Below, piece after piece: positions 53,661-62,375 of a stretch of DNA of 64,000 nucleotides. The position numbers were made by a program, and so were the translations under genes. Origin of the DNA: an uncultured Opitutales bacterium. Its GTDB lineage: Bacteria; Verrucomicrobiota; Verrucomicrobiia; Opitutales; Intestinicryptomonadaceae. Each line of letters begins with the position of its first letter. Position 1 is the stretch's first letter. A model generated the notes under the pieces. It had not been told where the DNA came from. It saw only the letters and a list, made by a program, of their open reading frames with translations, and did not search any database. The DNA is taken from assembly GCA_900545705.1 (NCBI GenBank), contig URAK01000007.1, forward strand, positions 1-64,000. The letters run 5' to 3'.

Positions 53661-55055
53661 CTATTTTCTGCGCCTGCGAAAGGCAACCATTGCGAGGGCC
53701 AAAGCGCCGAGGATTGCGGCAATTGTCGCGGGCTCCGGGACTTTGCTTAGAGTTACAGTGAGGGCAGTGTCGCCAAAATCGTAATCGATATTTATGCCGT
53801 CGATTTGCGAGAATACGATGTCTCCTTTTTTAAAGTCTGTGCTGCCGTATTCAATGAGCGTATAGGTTAGCTTGTCTTCTCCGCTTGCGTCTATCCATGC
53901 GGCGATGTCGTACGGGTCGGCGATAAGCTCGATTTCGCGCGTGCCGCCGGAGACCGAAAAGGAAGTTTTAGAGAGGGCGTAGCCAAGGACAATCTTGTCG
54001 CTTGCGGAGTTGTCTTCCACAAGGTCGAATGAAATTTTACCGTTATCCCAATTTATTGCTTCCGCCTTCAAAATTGCGATTTCGCCGGTGACTGTGGCGG
54101 GGGATAGCGTGCCTCCTTCAAGGGATATTGTCGATTTTCCGATTTCGCTGTAAAAGTTGAGCTTTCCGGATTTTACAGTAACATTATCGAAAGAAAATGT
54201 AGTGCCGGTATCCTCGTAGTACTGCACGCCTGTTGAAGTGCCGTTCATCACCAAATTATATGTGTTGACCCCGACCGAATTTGCGCTTTCGTAGGAGAAC
54301 TTGCCGTTGAATTTTGAGGTTCCGGAATTTGTAAATGTCATTGTGATGGTTGAGTTTTCGAGCATATGCTTGCTATCGGGATTGCCTCCAATTTTTATTT
54401 CCCTATTCGTTCCCTCTAAACCTCCGAAAGAGAATGATAGAGCTTGTCCAATTGCGGTACCATAGCAGAGGTTTAACGTGCCGCCGGTATAATTAAAGAC
54501 ACCATCTACTTTTACGTTTAATGTGTGAAAGCGAAACCTTGACCCCTGCATTTCAATGTTGCCGCCAACAGTGAGGCTTTTTAAAATTTTCCCGTCGCCG
54601 AAAAGCGATTCTCCTTCACTCCCGTCGGAGGCGATTTTCGATATAATATTGCCTTTTACCACAACTTCGCCAACACCGTCGGAATCCGTCGCAAATGCAA
54701 ATGGAGCGTAATTATGGTTTGAAGCCAAAGTGAGATCTTTAAGTATAGTGAAAGTGGATTCCCCTATATTTATTTTAATATTTTTCCCCCATGGATTATC
54801 CAGCGTTCTATCTGTTATGGAATTATCTGTAATACTATTTACTGTCACGCCTTTTGTTGCGTCAAGATTGTACATTGTGTCTTTAGCAGTGTCGTCAAAG
54901 AGTATGTCTGAAGTTTCCGAGGGGACAGTGCCGCCCCAATATGAGCCATCGTAGAAAGAGCCTGCTGCAGAACCGTCGTACGTCAATGTTTCAGCAAACG
55001 AGGATGCGCTGATTGCAGCAGCACCCAATAATATTAAGGGTATTTTGGAGTTCAT
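53661..55055 (-). CDS. Secreted beta-rich PEP-CTERM protein
   Basis: A 464-residue exported protein. Signal peptide to about residue 21. The body is rich in Gly, Ser, Thr and Asn with beta-strand periodicity (autotransporter-associated repeat style): LTYDGSAAGSFYDGSYWGG, LTLASNHNYAPFAF, KVDGVFNYTGGTLNLCYG. The C-terminus is a PEP-CTERM sorting signal: VPEPATIAAILGALALAM followed by FRRRRK. Such tails are processed by exosortase, which is not in the window. Probably a surface or matrix protein. It lies between two putative fucosidase genes. Confidence 0.88.
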   Translation of the reverse strand: MNSKIPLILLGAAAISASSFAETLTYDGSAAGSFYDGSYWGGTVPSETSDILFDDTAKDTMYNLDATKGVTVNSITDNSITDRTLDNPWGKNIKINIGESTFTILKDLTLASNHNYAPFAFATDSDGVGEVVVKGNIISKIASDGSEGESLFGDGKILKSLTVGGNIEMQGSRFRFHTLNVKVDGVFNYTGGTLNLCYGTAIGQALSFSFGGLEGTNREIKIGGNPDSKHMLENSTITMTFTNSGTSKFNGKFSYESANSVGVNTYNLVMNGTSTGVQYYEDTGTTFSFDNVTVKSGKLNFYSEIGKSTISLEGGTLSPATVTGEIAILKAEAINWDNGKISFDLVEDNSASDKIVLGYALSKTSFSVSGGTREIELIADPYDIAAWIDASGEDKLTYTLIEYGSTDFKKGDIVFSQIDGINIDYDFGDTALTVTLSKVPEPATIAAILGALALAMVAFRRRRK

Positions 55056-55199
55056 GATTGTAGTAATCAGATTATTTATTTAACTTAATAATTTAATTAT
55101 CACATATGTAAAACAAGTCAACAATTAAAATTGACTATATTCATACCTTAGATTCGAGTCTTAACATATTTTTTTAGGGAATTACCCCCCTAATAATTT

Positions 55200-57677
55200 T
55201 TATTCAATAACGTCCATTTTTAAGTCCGCAAAGCGCGTCTGCCCTCCCAAAGATTTTAGCGCAAACCTCGTTGGTTTTCCACCCGCATTTTTGGGCAGTT
55301 GCATATCGCATTTGTAATTTCTATTTCCGTCAGATATGGAAAGCGTCCAAGTCTCTCCCCCATTTAGCGGAAAGTTCATTTTCCCCTTCGCTGTTAGCCA
55401 TTTTCCTGCCGGCAGTTTTTCGGATACGTTCGCGTTGACTTTGCCGCCTTTTACCGAGAAAAATATCGCATTTTGAGTTCCGCACGAAAATTCAGAGCCT
55501 TCCGACAGCTTAAACATAATTGAAAATTCGAGTTCTTTCCCGCCTATAAAACGGCAATATTGCGATACTCCCGCCTTGCCTTCGATTTCAAGCGCCCTGC
55601 CGGAGGGCGAGTTTTCGTCGCCCACAACTTTTACAGTGCCGCCATTGCTGTCAACATTCATATAAACTGGCGGCTTTCCGATTTCGCCCACGCTAAAATC
55701 ATCAAATGCCCCGTTATTCCAGTCGGCAATTACAGGGTGTCTTACTATTTGCGGATACTTATAGTTCTCCAATATCTTTTTTGCGGTTTCGCCCATTTTG
55801 CCTTCCGGCCCCGCGAATCTTGCGCTTATTGGCTTGAATCCTATCTTTTCAATCCCGCCGCCGTTAAAGATGGCTTTTAAATCAACTTTCTCTACAAATG
55901 AATGGCTGTCTCTGCCGCTTTCGCGCCACTCGGAGAAGCTGTATTTGCCGAACATAACTTCTCCCGACGCGTTCCAATATATGTTGTTGTCAAATTTTGC
56001 GGCGCTTATCGTAGGCGGACGATTTTCGCGGAAGAGCTTTGCGGGAGACTCGTATGCCACGACATTGCGCTCAAATACAAAGGAGTTTGGCATATTTCTG
56101 CCAAGCCCCATCTGGAAGTCCCTCGATTCGCAGAAAACATTGTTGCGGATTTCGCAGTCTTTGCCGTAGTGCATATAATATCCGCCCTCTTGGGCGTTGC
56201 GCACAAAATTGCCGCTTACGATAAACCCGGTGCTTCCCTCGTCGTTGTATATGCCCCAGCCGCCGTATTGATGGCAATCGATGTCGTATATGAGGTTGTT
56301 TGAAATCTTCGAGCCGTGCGATATGCCGAGCGTGTATATGCCGCCAAGGTCGCACATTTGCGCGAACGACAAATTGTGTATTTTATTAAAGTCTATCGTA
56401 TTGTTTTGCGTGTGCGAAGGTGTGAATCCCCATGTCCAGCCTACAGATATGCCGGTGTAGTAGCCGTCGAAAATCTCGTTGTGGGAAATTGCGTTGCCGC
56501 CCGAGTCGAACACGAGCACCCCGACTGCAGAACGGTCTATCCTGCCGTATTTGTAGATTATGTTGTTTCTAACCGTAATGTTTGAGACAAGCGCGTCCGC
56601 CGGCTTGTATTTCGACCCGATTTTTACAGCGCCCGCCCCGAGATCCGAAAATATGCAGTTTTCGACTCCGCAGAAAGATGAGTTTTGGTAGAATTCAAGC
56701 GCGTAGCCGTCAAGCTGCTTAAACGCGCATCCGTCGAACTTTACGTTTTTTGCCTTGCTAACAGTTATTGCAGACGGCATTCCGACCGCCGCCTGGCTCG
56801 AATTTTCCCAGCCCCCGCTTTTGGGGTCTGGGCGGTTTGACGACCCTTCAAACGCGACGTTTTCAAAGCTTATATTTTCAGCAACTCCCACGTTGGCGTC
56901 GCCGCATATTTCGAGCAACACGTCGGAAACCGGGTAAAAAATTTCGGCGGTTTTGATGTCTTCGCCTTCGCGCGGGCAGTACCACAAAGTTTGCGCGTTT
57001 TTGTCGAAGAAGAATTCGCCGGGGGCATCGAGCGCGCCCTTAAAATTTGCCAATTTAAAGCGCGGCATTGAATAGGAGCCACCGTATATGTGCGGCGAAA
57101 GCGGCGTAGTAAACGTCACGGCGCACGTCTTGCCGTCGCGCATTGGGCGGATGTCGGATATCGTTCCGCGGTTGTCTATCCACGCGCGATAGATTTGAAA
57201 ATATGCGTTTTTCAGCTCCTCGTTTGAAAGGCTTTTGAGTTCTGCAATGTCTTCGGAGCGGACTATGAAAGTTTTGAGGTTGTCGCCGCGCCTCGGGCTA
57301 GTCCCGCGGAAAACGAAAAATCTTGCGCCTTCGTTTGGGGTGGTTGCGATAGATGCCCTGCGCCCATTTACAAAAATCGACGATACAAAATCTTCGCCGG
57401 GGATTTTTGCTTTCCAGAATTTTCCGTCCGCCTCCCAGTTTTTTATTTTTTTTAGCGACGATATCGCAGCTCCGCTTTTCCCAGCGACTTTCAGCCCGCT
57501 GTGGCGGGAGTCAAGCTTTATAGGAGAATCCAGAAAATACCGTTTTGCTTCCAGTTTCAGCGTTTTTTCCGGCGAGGCGGCCGCCGAATCAAACATTTCC
57601 TGCAAAGAATTTTCCGCCATGGCGCAGGCGGCAAAATTGGCCGCAAACAAAATAACTCCCGCATATTTCATATTCAT
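55200..57677 (-). CDS. Secreted right-handed beta-helix protein, GH141-like
   Basis: About 825 residues with signal peptide (ATG 57677, MNMKYAGVIL; an in-frame ATG two codons later is also possible). The beta-helix spans about residues 30-640. Motifs GYYTGISVGWTWGF, CDLGGIYTLGISHGSKI and YGGWGIYNDEGSTG resemble GH141, a family with alpha-L-fucosidase and xylanase members. A C-terminal beta-sandwich (about 660-825), probably carbohydrate-binding, follows. Upstream the reading frame stays open to 58085 but reads as non-coding. The assignment rests on motif memory. Confidence 0.7.
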   Translation of the reverse strand: MNMKYAGVILFAANFAACAMAENSLQEMFDSAAASPEKTLKLEAKRYFLDSPIKLDSRHSGLKVAGKSGAAISSLKKIKNWEADGKFWKAKIPGEDFVSSIFVNGRRASIATTPNEGARFFVFRGTSPRRGDNLKTFIVRSEDIAELKSLSNEELKNAYFQIYRAWIDNRGTISDIRPMRDGKTCAVTFTTPLSPHIYGGSYSMPRFKLANFKGALDAPGEFFFDKNAQTLWYCPREGEDIKTAEIFYPVSDVLLEICGDANVGVAENISFENVAFEGSSNRPDPKSGGWENSSQAAVGMPSAITVSKAKNVKFDGCAFKQLDGYALEFYQNSSFCGVENCIFSDLGAGAVKIGSKYKPADALVSNITVRNNIIYKYGRIDRSAVGVLVFDSGGNAISHNEIFDGYYTGISVGWTWGFTPSHTQNNTIDFNKIHNLSFAQMCDLGGIYTLGISHGSKISNNLIYDIDCHQYGGWGIYNDEGSTGFIVSGNFVRNAQEGGYYMHYGKDCEIRNNVFCESRDFQMGLGRNMPNSFVFERNVVAYESPAKLFRENRPPTISAAKFDNNIYWNASGEVMFGKYSFSEWRESGRDSHSFVEKVDLKAIFNGGGIEKIGFKPISARFAGPEGKMGETAKKILENYKYPQIVRHPVIADWNNGAFDDFSVGEIGKPPVYMNVDSNGGTVKVVGDENSPSGRALEIEGKAGVSQYCRFIGGKELEFSIMFKLSEGSEFSCGTQNAIFFSVKGGKVNANVSEKLPAGKWLTAKGKMNFPLNGGETWTLSISDGNRNYKCDMQLPKNAGGKPTRFALKSLGGQTRFADLKMDVIE

Positions 57678-58542
57678 AAAAAATAAGATAAGCGTATTGG
57701 ATCTTTTATACAAGAAGATAAATTTGGCCGGGCATTGCAGGCTGTTAAGATACGGAAAAATATTTTGGCATGCTAATTGGCGCAGGCGCAATTTAGACAA
57801 TACTAATAGCGTTCCGCAGCGCGGCCATAAAGATAGCGACTTCGGGAATATGGCGCAAATATTCGTCGGTTTGCTTATAAGTAGACTTTTTCGAGAGTTG
57901 TATTTATATATGCTAAAACTCGAATGGGCAGTGAAAATATCTTCAAATATAGAGATATTTTTTAGTCCGTTTGGTATATGCGGCACTAAGATTTTTGCGC
58001 CGACTCTTGGAAAATTAGTCGATCCACTTTGCGCTCGGTTTGCAAAAACTCTTTCCTTTTCTAAAATAGATTTTTGCGCAGGCAATTTTTTAAGGTGGCG
58101 GAAAATGTGCGGTGGCTCTTGCTTATACGCAAAAAATTGCGGCTAAAAGACGCAGCAAATTAAGTATGCTAAAAAAATGCGAGATTATTTTTGTACGGGC
58201 TTAATTTACTGCGATATATTTTTTGCGAAAGGCTTTTTTTATTGTGGCGATAAAATTCTTATTTCCCCCACTCTCGATGGCTATGCTCATAGGCGGTATT
58301 TGTGAGGGTCTTTCTGAAAAGCTGCACGATGCGTTGGGCCAAACTTAATAAATATGCGAATTTTCTATGAAAAAATTTTTCAAAAAAAATCCATTCGCGC
58401 ATTTTTTGCCCAGAAATGGAGATTTTTTATTAAAAAAGGCAGGGTAGGGAGTTTCGCTCCTGCATACCTTAAAAAAAGACAATTTTTTTAAGAAAAAAAA
58501 AGGCGAAACCGTACCGGCTTCGCCCAATTCTTTAAATTATTT
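57678..58542. other. Intergenic region between GH141-like and OmpA-like genes
   Basis: 865 bp without a supported gene. Long open frames on both strands (plus to 58146, minus to 58085) overlap the true gene and have no recognisable content or ribosome-binding site. The right end holds the OmpA terminator. Promoter of the GH141-like gene presumably at its left. Confidence 0.55.
58493..58523 (-). terminator. Terminator of the OmpA-like lipoprotein gene
   Basis: On the minus strand: GGCGAAGCCG / CGGTTTCGCC stem (one G-U) with GTA loop, followed by eight or more T residues. Confidence 0.85.
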
Positions 58543-59106
58543 TTATTTGAATTTTACAATATCCACGCGGCGGTCGTGCTTCGCCTCGGGAGAGGTTTTG
58601 GCAACGTCCATTGCAGCGCCCGCTTCGCCTCTGGGAATTATCTCTACACGCTCAGCGCCAATGCCGAGGGCCGACATATAGTCTGCAACCGCCTTTGCGC
58701 GCTTGTCGGAAAGCAGCATGTTATATTCTTCCGTGCCGTACCAGTCGGTGTGGCCTACGAGCACCACTTTAAAGTCCGGGTTTGAAGCGAAGAAATCTGC
58801 GGCTCTCTTAACGTTCGGGCGCTCTGCGGACGCCACAGCATACTGGTCGAAGCCAAAGTATATTGTCACTACTATGTCTTCCGGATTGATGTTTTCAGGA
58901 TCAAAAGCGTCCATTGAATTTATGCCGCGTTCTTGCAGCCCGGAATCCGCCATCATGGCTGCATCAGAGGGAAGCCCGCCGGGGTTGAGTTCGTTGCCGG
59001 CACTTCCAGCGCGCGTGTCAAGGGGCGAAGGCCCGTCCATTGAATCGCAGGCGGCGAGCATAAACATCGAAAATGCAAGAGCTGTAAGAGCTATAATTTT
59101 TTTCAT
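58543..59106 (-). CDS. OmpA-family peptidoglycan-associated lipoprotein (Pal-like)
   Basis: A 187-residue outer-membrane lipoprotein: signal peptide with lipobox MLAACDS (Cys20), a flexible linker, then an OmpA C-terminal domain from about residue 75 to 187. Peptidoglycan-binding signature: VVLVGHTDWYGTEEYNMLLSDKRAKAVADYM with the key Asp (GHTD) and Arg (DKRA, HDRRV) present. Likely tethers the outer membrane to peptidoglycan. TolB/TolA genes are not adjacent. It ends with a strong terminator. Confidence 0.92.
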   Translation of the reverse strand: MKKIIALTALAFSMFMLAACDSMDGPSPLDTRAGSAGNELNPGGLPSDAAMMADSGLQERGINSMDAFDPENINPEDIVVTIYFGFDQYAVASAERPNVKRAADFFASNPDFKVVLVGHTDWYGTEEYNMLLSDKRAKAVADYMSALGIGAERVEIIPRGEAGAAMDVAKTSPEAKHDRRVDIVKFK

Positions 59107-59305
59107 ATTTTTTTATTTTTGAAGGATAAATTATTTTAGGTATAGTCTCTAACTATATTTAAAGTTATGCAAGTTTTTTTTATGCCAAACGCTCGAAAAT
59201 AACTTCATTTTTTTGAAAAATTTTTAATTTTTCGGCGTAGTTTTTCCTATTTAAATTCGCTATTTTTAAAGATAGATAAATGCTAAGAAAAATACGCTTG
59301 GATTA

Positions 59306-59559
59306 AAACGGTTTGATTCGCAGCGAATATCAATCTCCAAACAACGCATGTCTGCATGAAGGAGAATGCCTGTATTGCATGCCTAAGAATAGTGTGGCCC
59401 ACTGCGAGGAACGCTCCCAAGCTCGCGGCGCGAAACCGTTTCTGCCGCCCCTGCGCGCATGTTGCTGCCAAGTCCGCAGGCCGTAAACTTGGCGGGCTTT
59501 GTTTCGCGCGCCCATAAAAAAACGCCCTTGAACCGCAATCGGCAAGGGCGCATTTTTTT
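59306..59559 (+). ncRNA. Candidate structured non-coding RNA
   Basis: AAACGGTTT (about 59309) is exactly complementary to AAACCGTTT (about 59433), closing a domain of about 135 nt. Inside are short helices such as CTCC / GGAG. The region is GC-rich between AT-rich flanks and ends in a good terminator on the same strand. The words AAGAATAGTGTGGC and CAAGCTCG faintly recall 6S RNA, but this is weak. No coding potential is convincing. Could be only the spacer. Confidence 0.25.
59516..59559. terminator. Bidirectional terminator downstream of glgC
   Basis: Eight-bp stem CGCCCTTG / CAAGGGCG with A-run on the left and T-run on the right. It lies 10 bp beyond the glgC stop codon and can also end a plus-strand transcript. 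Confidence 0.85.
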
Positions 59560-59568
59560 AGACTGCAA

Positions 59569-60849
59569 CTACATGTTGTAGGTCGAAGTGTTTGATGGAA
59601 TTACTGCGTTCTTTGTGACTATGAGTATACCGTCGCGGACGTACAAGCCCTCGGCTTCCCATTTGTCGGGTTTGCCTTCCGGAGACAGATTGCAGTTATC
59701 GCCTATTGAGGCGTTTTTGTCGATAATGGCGTTTTCAATATGGCAGTTCCTGCCTATGCCGAGCCGCGGATATTTTTCGGCGCTATTGAAATCGTAGTTG
59801 TCGGCGCCCATCATTATGACATTTCTCATATATGTTCCCTCCTTTATAATGGAGCGAACCCCTATTATACTGCGCTCGAGCGTCGAATTGCGAATCAAGC
59901 AGCCGTCGGAGATGTCGCATCGCTCTATATGGCTGTTAAAAATTCTCGCGCCGGGCAGAAATCTGCTGTGGGTATATACCGTCCGCCCTTTCTTGTAGAA
60001 GTCAAACGGCGGAACGTCGTCTGTCAGGGCCAAATTGGCGTCGAAAAACGAGCGTATTGTGCCGATATCTTCCCAGTAGCCGTTGAACACGTAGGCGCAA
60101 AGCTTCTTTTTGCCGAGCATTCCCGGTATTATTTCCTTGCCGAAGTCCATTTCAGTCCCGCTCATGGCTTCTTCGAGGACTTTTTGCGAGAATACGTATA
60201 TGCCCATTGAGGCCATGCAATATCCCGCGGGATCGGGATTGGGTATATCGGATATTACACTCTTGTCGACGAGGAATGAGTCTATCACAGCCGGATCTTT
60301 CGGCTTTTCGGCAAATTCCACTATGTTTAAGTTTTGGTCGACCTTCATGACGCCGAGGCTCGAAGCTTCGGAGCGCGGCATTGGTTTGGCTGCTATTGTG
60401 ATATCGGCGCCGTCCCTTATATGGGCGTTTACCATTTTTGTGAAGTCCATCTGGTAGAGCTGGTCGCCGGACAGAATCAGATAATAGCAATTTTCTCCGT
60501 GGTGGCGCTCAAAGTGGTGCATATTTTTGCGGACTGCGTCGGCGGTACCTTGGTACCAGTCTCCCCCAGCGTCGGTCTGTTCGGCCGCGAGAATGTCGAC
60601 AAATCCCTGCCCGAAAGAGTCGAATTTGTAAGTTTGCTGGATATGCTTATGCAAAGACGCCGTGTTGAACTGCGAGAGCAGGTATATGTGGTCGTAGCCC
60701 GAATTTATACAGTTGCTTATTGGAATGTCGACGAGCCTGTATTTGCCGGCAAGCGGAACTGCCGGCTTGCAGCGATATTTTGTGAGCGGGTAGAGGCGCG
60801 TGCCGCGGCCTCCGCCCATTATGATGCTGATTACGTTGTGTCTTGTCAT
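59569..60849 (-). CDS. glgC: Glucose-1-phosphate adenylyltransferase
   Basis: Makes ADP-glucose for glycogen synthesis, about 426 residues. Motifs: nucleotide loop IIMGGGRGTRLYPLTKYRCK, PAVPLAGKYRLVDIPISN, WYQGTADAVRKN, SGDQLYQMD and the glucose-1-P site FAEKPKD. A left-handed beta-helix C-terminal domain follows. ATG 60849 (MTRHNVISII) is chosen; the longer frame up to 61047 has no family similarity. Other glg genes are not adjacent. Confidence 0.95.
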   Translation of the reverse strand: MTRHNVISIIMGGGRGTRLYPLTKYRCKPAVPLAGKYRLVDIPISNCINSGYDHIYLLSQFNTASLHKHIQQTYKFDSFGQGFVDILAAEQTDAGGDWYQGTADAVRKNMHHFERHHGENCYYLILSGDQLYQMDFTKMVNAHIRDGADITIAAKPMPRSEASSLGVMKVDQNLNIVEFAEKPKDPAVIDSFLVDKSVISDIPNPDPAGYCMASMGIYVFSQKVLEEAMSGTEMDFGKEIIPGMLGKKKLCAYVFNGYWEDIGTIRSFFDANLALTDDVPPFDFYKKGRTVYTHSRFLPGARIFNSHIERCDISDGCLIRNSTLERSIIGVRSIIKEGTYMRNVIMMGADNYDFNSAEKYPRLGIGRNCHIENAIIDKNASIGDNCNLSPEGKPDKWEAEGLYVRDGILIVTKNAVIPSNTSTYNM

Positions 60850-61187
60850 AACTTGATGTTTTGCCGCGCGATTGCGGCAATTATTTTGCGCGCTTACTTC
60901 CGACCCGCCAAATTCGGCGGCGTTCCGCAATGCGCGCGTTTTTTTAATGAGAGCAGTTTTCCCCTTTCGTAGGCTGCGGCAAACCGCGCGATATTTCACG
61001 CGTTGGCGGTATGCGCGCCTCCAAGAAAGTCGGAAGTTTTTTATCATAACCTCCCAACTTGTCTTCTATTATCGCAATTTTTTGGCGTAAATCCAGATTT
61101 TTTTGATTTTATTTGCATTAGCCGACGGCAATAAAAGTGTTGCCATTTTATTTTTGCGAAGGATAAAATGGACGGAAATTTTTTTAT
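60850..61187. other. Divergent promoter region of glgC and tyrS
   Basis: 338 bp between divergent genes. No gene, T-box or other RNA element recognised. Confidence 0.6.
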
Positions 61188-62369
61188 ATGGAAAATCAGC
61201 TCGAAATATTTGCGCAAAACGCCGAAACATTTATCGGTGCCGACGATTTGAAAAAGAAACTTGCCGAAGGCAAAAAATTGAGAGTCAAATTGGGCGTTGA
61301 TCCTACCCGCCCCGACCTCACATTCGGCCACATGGTTGTATTTAATAAGATGCGGCAGTTCCAGGACTTGGGGCATCAGGCGGTCCTTATAATAGGCGAC
61401 TACACCGCATGCATTGGCGACCCGAGCGGCCGCTCGGCCCTGCGCCCCGTCCTGACGCCCGAAGAGGTCGAGGCAAACAGCAAAACCTACCTCGAACAGG
61501 CGTTTAAAGTCTTGGACGAATCTAAAACGGAAGTCCACCGCAACAGCGAATGGTTCTCAAAGATGTCGTTTGGCGACACGCTCGAGCTCGCCCGCAAAAT
61601 GACTGTCGCCAGAATGCTCGAGCGCGACGACTTCGCCAAGAGGTACGCCACAAAAACTCCGATTTCCATAGTGGAATTTCTCTATCCGCTCGTGCAGGGG
61701 TACGACTCCGTCATGGTGGAGTCCGACGTCGAACTCGGCGGAACCGACCAGCTCTTCAACAACCTCGTAGGCCGCGATCTCCAGAGCCAGAGGGGTACCG
61801 TAGGGCAGGCGGTCATCACAATGCCGCTGCTCGTGGGGCTCGACGGCGAAAAGAAGATGTCGAAAAGCTACAATAACTACATCGCCTTCAACGACGACCC
61901 GCGCCAGATGTTCGGCAAAATAATGTCCATAAGCGACGAGACAATGTGGAAGTACTACCGCTATTTGCTCTTGTACTCCCCGTCGAAAATAGAGGAATTG
62001 CGCGCCCAACACCCAATGAAATGCAAGAAAAATCTCGCGCGGCTGCTGGTCGCAAAATTCGCGGGAGAGGAGCGCGCCGCGGAGGAGCTCGACAATTTTG
62101 AAAAAGTATTTTCAAAAAATGAAATCCCCGAGAAAATGCCTGAATTTAAGTGGGCCGATGTCGCCGAAGGCGAAGAATGCAAGCTCGCCGACATTATGGC
62201 GCGCACGAATTTCTTCCCAAGCAAGAAGGAAATCCGCAGGCTAATAGAGCAGGGCGCCGTAAAGATAGATTCCCAAAAAGTGTCCGACCCGTACGCCTCG
62301 CTTGCCAGGCCGGCAGAATGCACGGTCGTCCAGGCCGGAAAGAGAATATTTTTTAAGGTCTTGGCGTAG
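61188..62369 (+). CDS. tyrS: Tyrosyl-tRNA synthetase
   Basis: Charges tRNA-Tyr, class I synthetase of 393 residues. The HIGH-like motif is DPTRPDLTFGHMVVF near residues 38-52 and the KMSKS loop is GEKKMSKSYNN near 224. A C-terminal S4-like RNA-binding domain (about 330-393: KKEIRRLIEQGAVKIDSQKV) is present. It is followed 6 bp later by the MATE gene, so they are probably co-transcribed. Confidence 0.96.
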   Translation: MENQLEIFAQNAETFIGADDLKKKLAEGKKLRVKLGVDPTRPDLTFGHMVVFNKMRQFQDLGHQAVLIIGDYTACIGDPSGRSALRPVLTPEEVEANSKTYLEQAFKVLDESKTEVHRNSEWFSKMSFGDTLELARKMTVARMLERDDFAKRYATKTPISIVEFLYPLVQGYDSVMVESDVELGGTDQLFNNLVGRDLQSQRGTVGQAVITMPLLVGLDGEKKMSKSYNNYIAFNDDPRQMFGKIMSISDETMWKYYRYLLLYSPSKIEELRAQHPMKCKKNLARLLVAKFAGEERAAEELDNFEKVFSKNEIPEKMPEFKWADVAEGEECKLADIMARTNFFPSKKEIRRLIEQGAVKIDSQKVSDPYASLARPAECTVVQAGKRIFFKVLA

Positions 62370-62375
62370 TTAGAA

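Larger units (their letters stand above)
59107..59568. other. Intergenic region with a candidate structured RNA
   Basis: 462 bp between the OmpA-like gene and glgC. It includes the candidate RNA and terminator listed separately. The left 180 bp is very AT-rich and probably holds the OmpA promoter. Confidence 0.55.

Noticed and set aside
57678..58146. Upstream extension of the beta-helix ORF to 58085 and an opposite-strand frame to 58146
   Set aside because: The true protein has a clean signal peptide at 57677; upstream residues look non-coding.
60850..61187. T-box or other leader RNA for tyrS (also checked before alaS and metG)
   Set aside because: No T-box sequence or specifier/antiterminator structure recognised in any of the three leaders.
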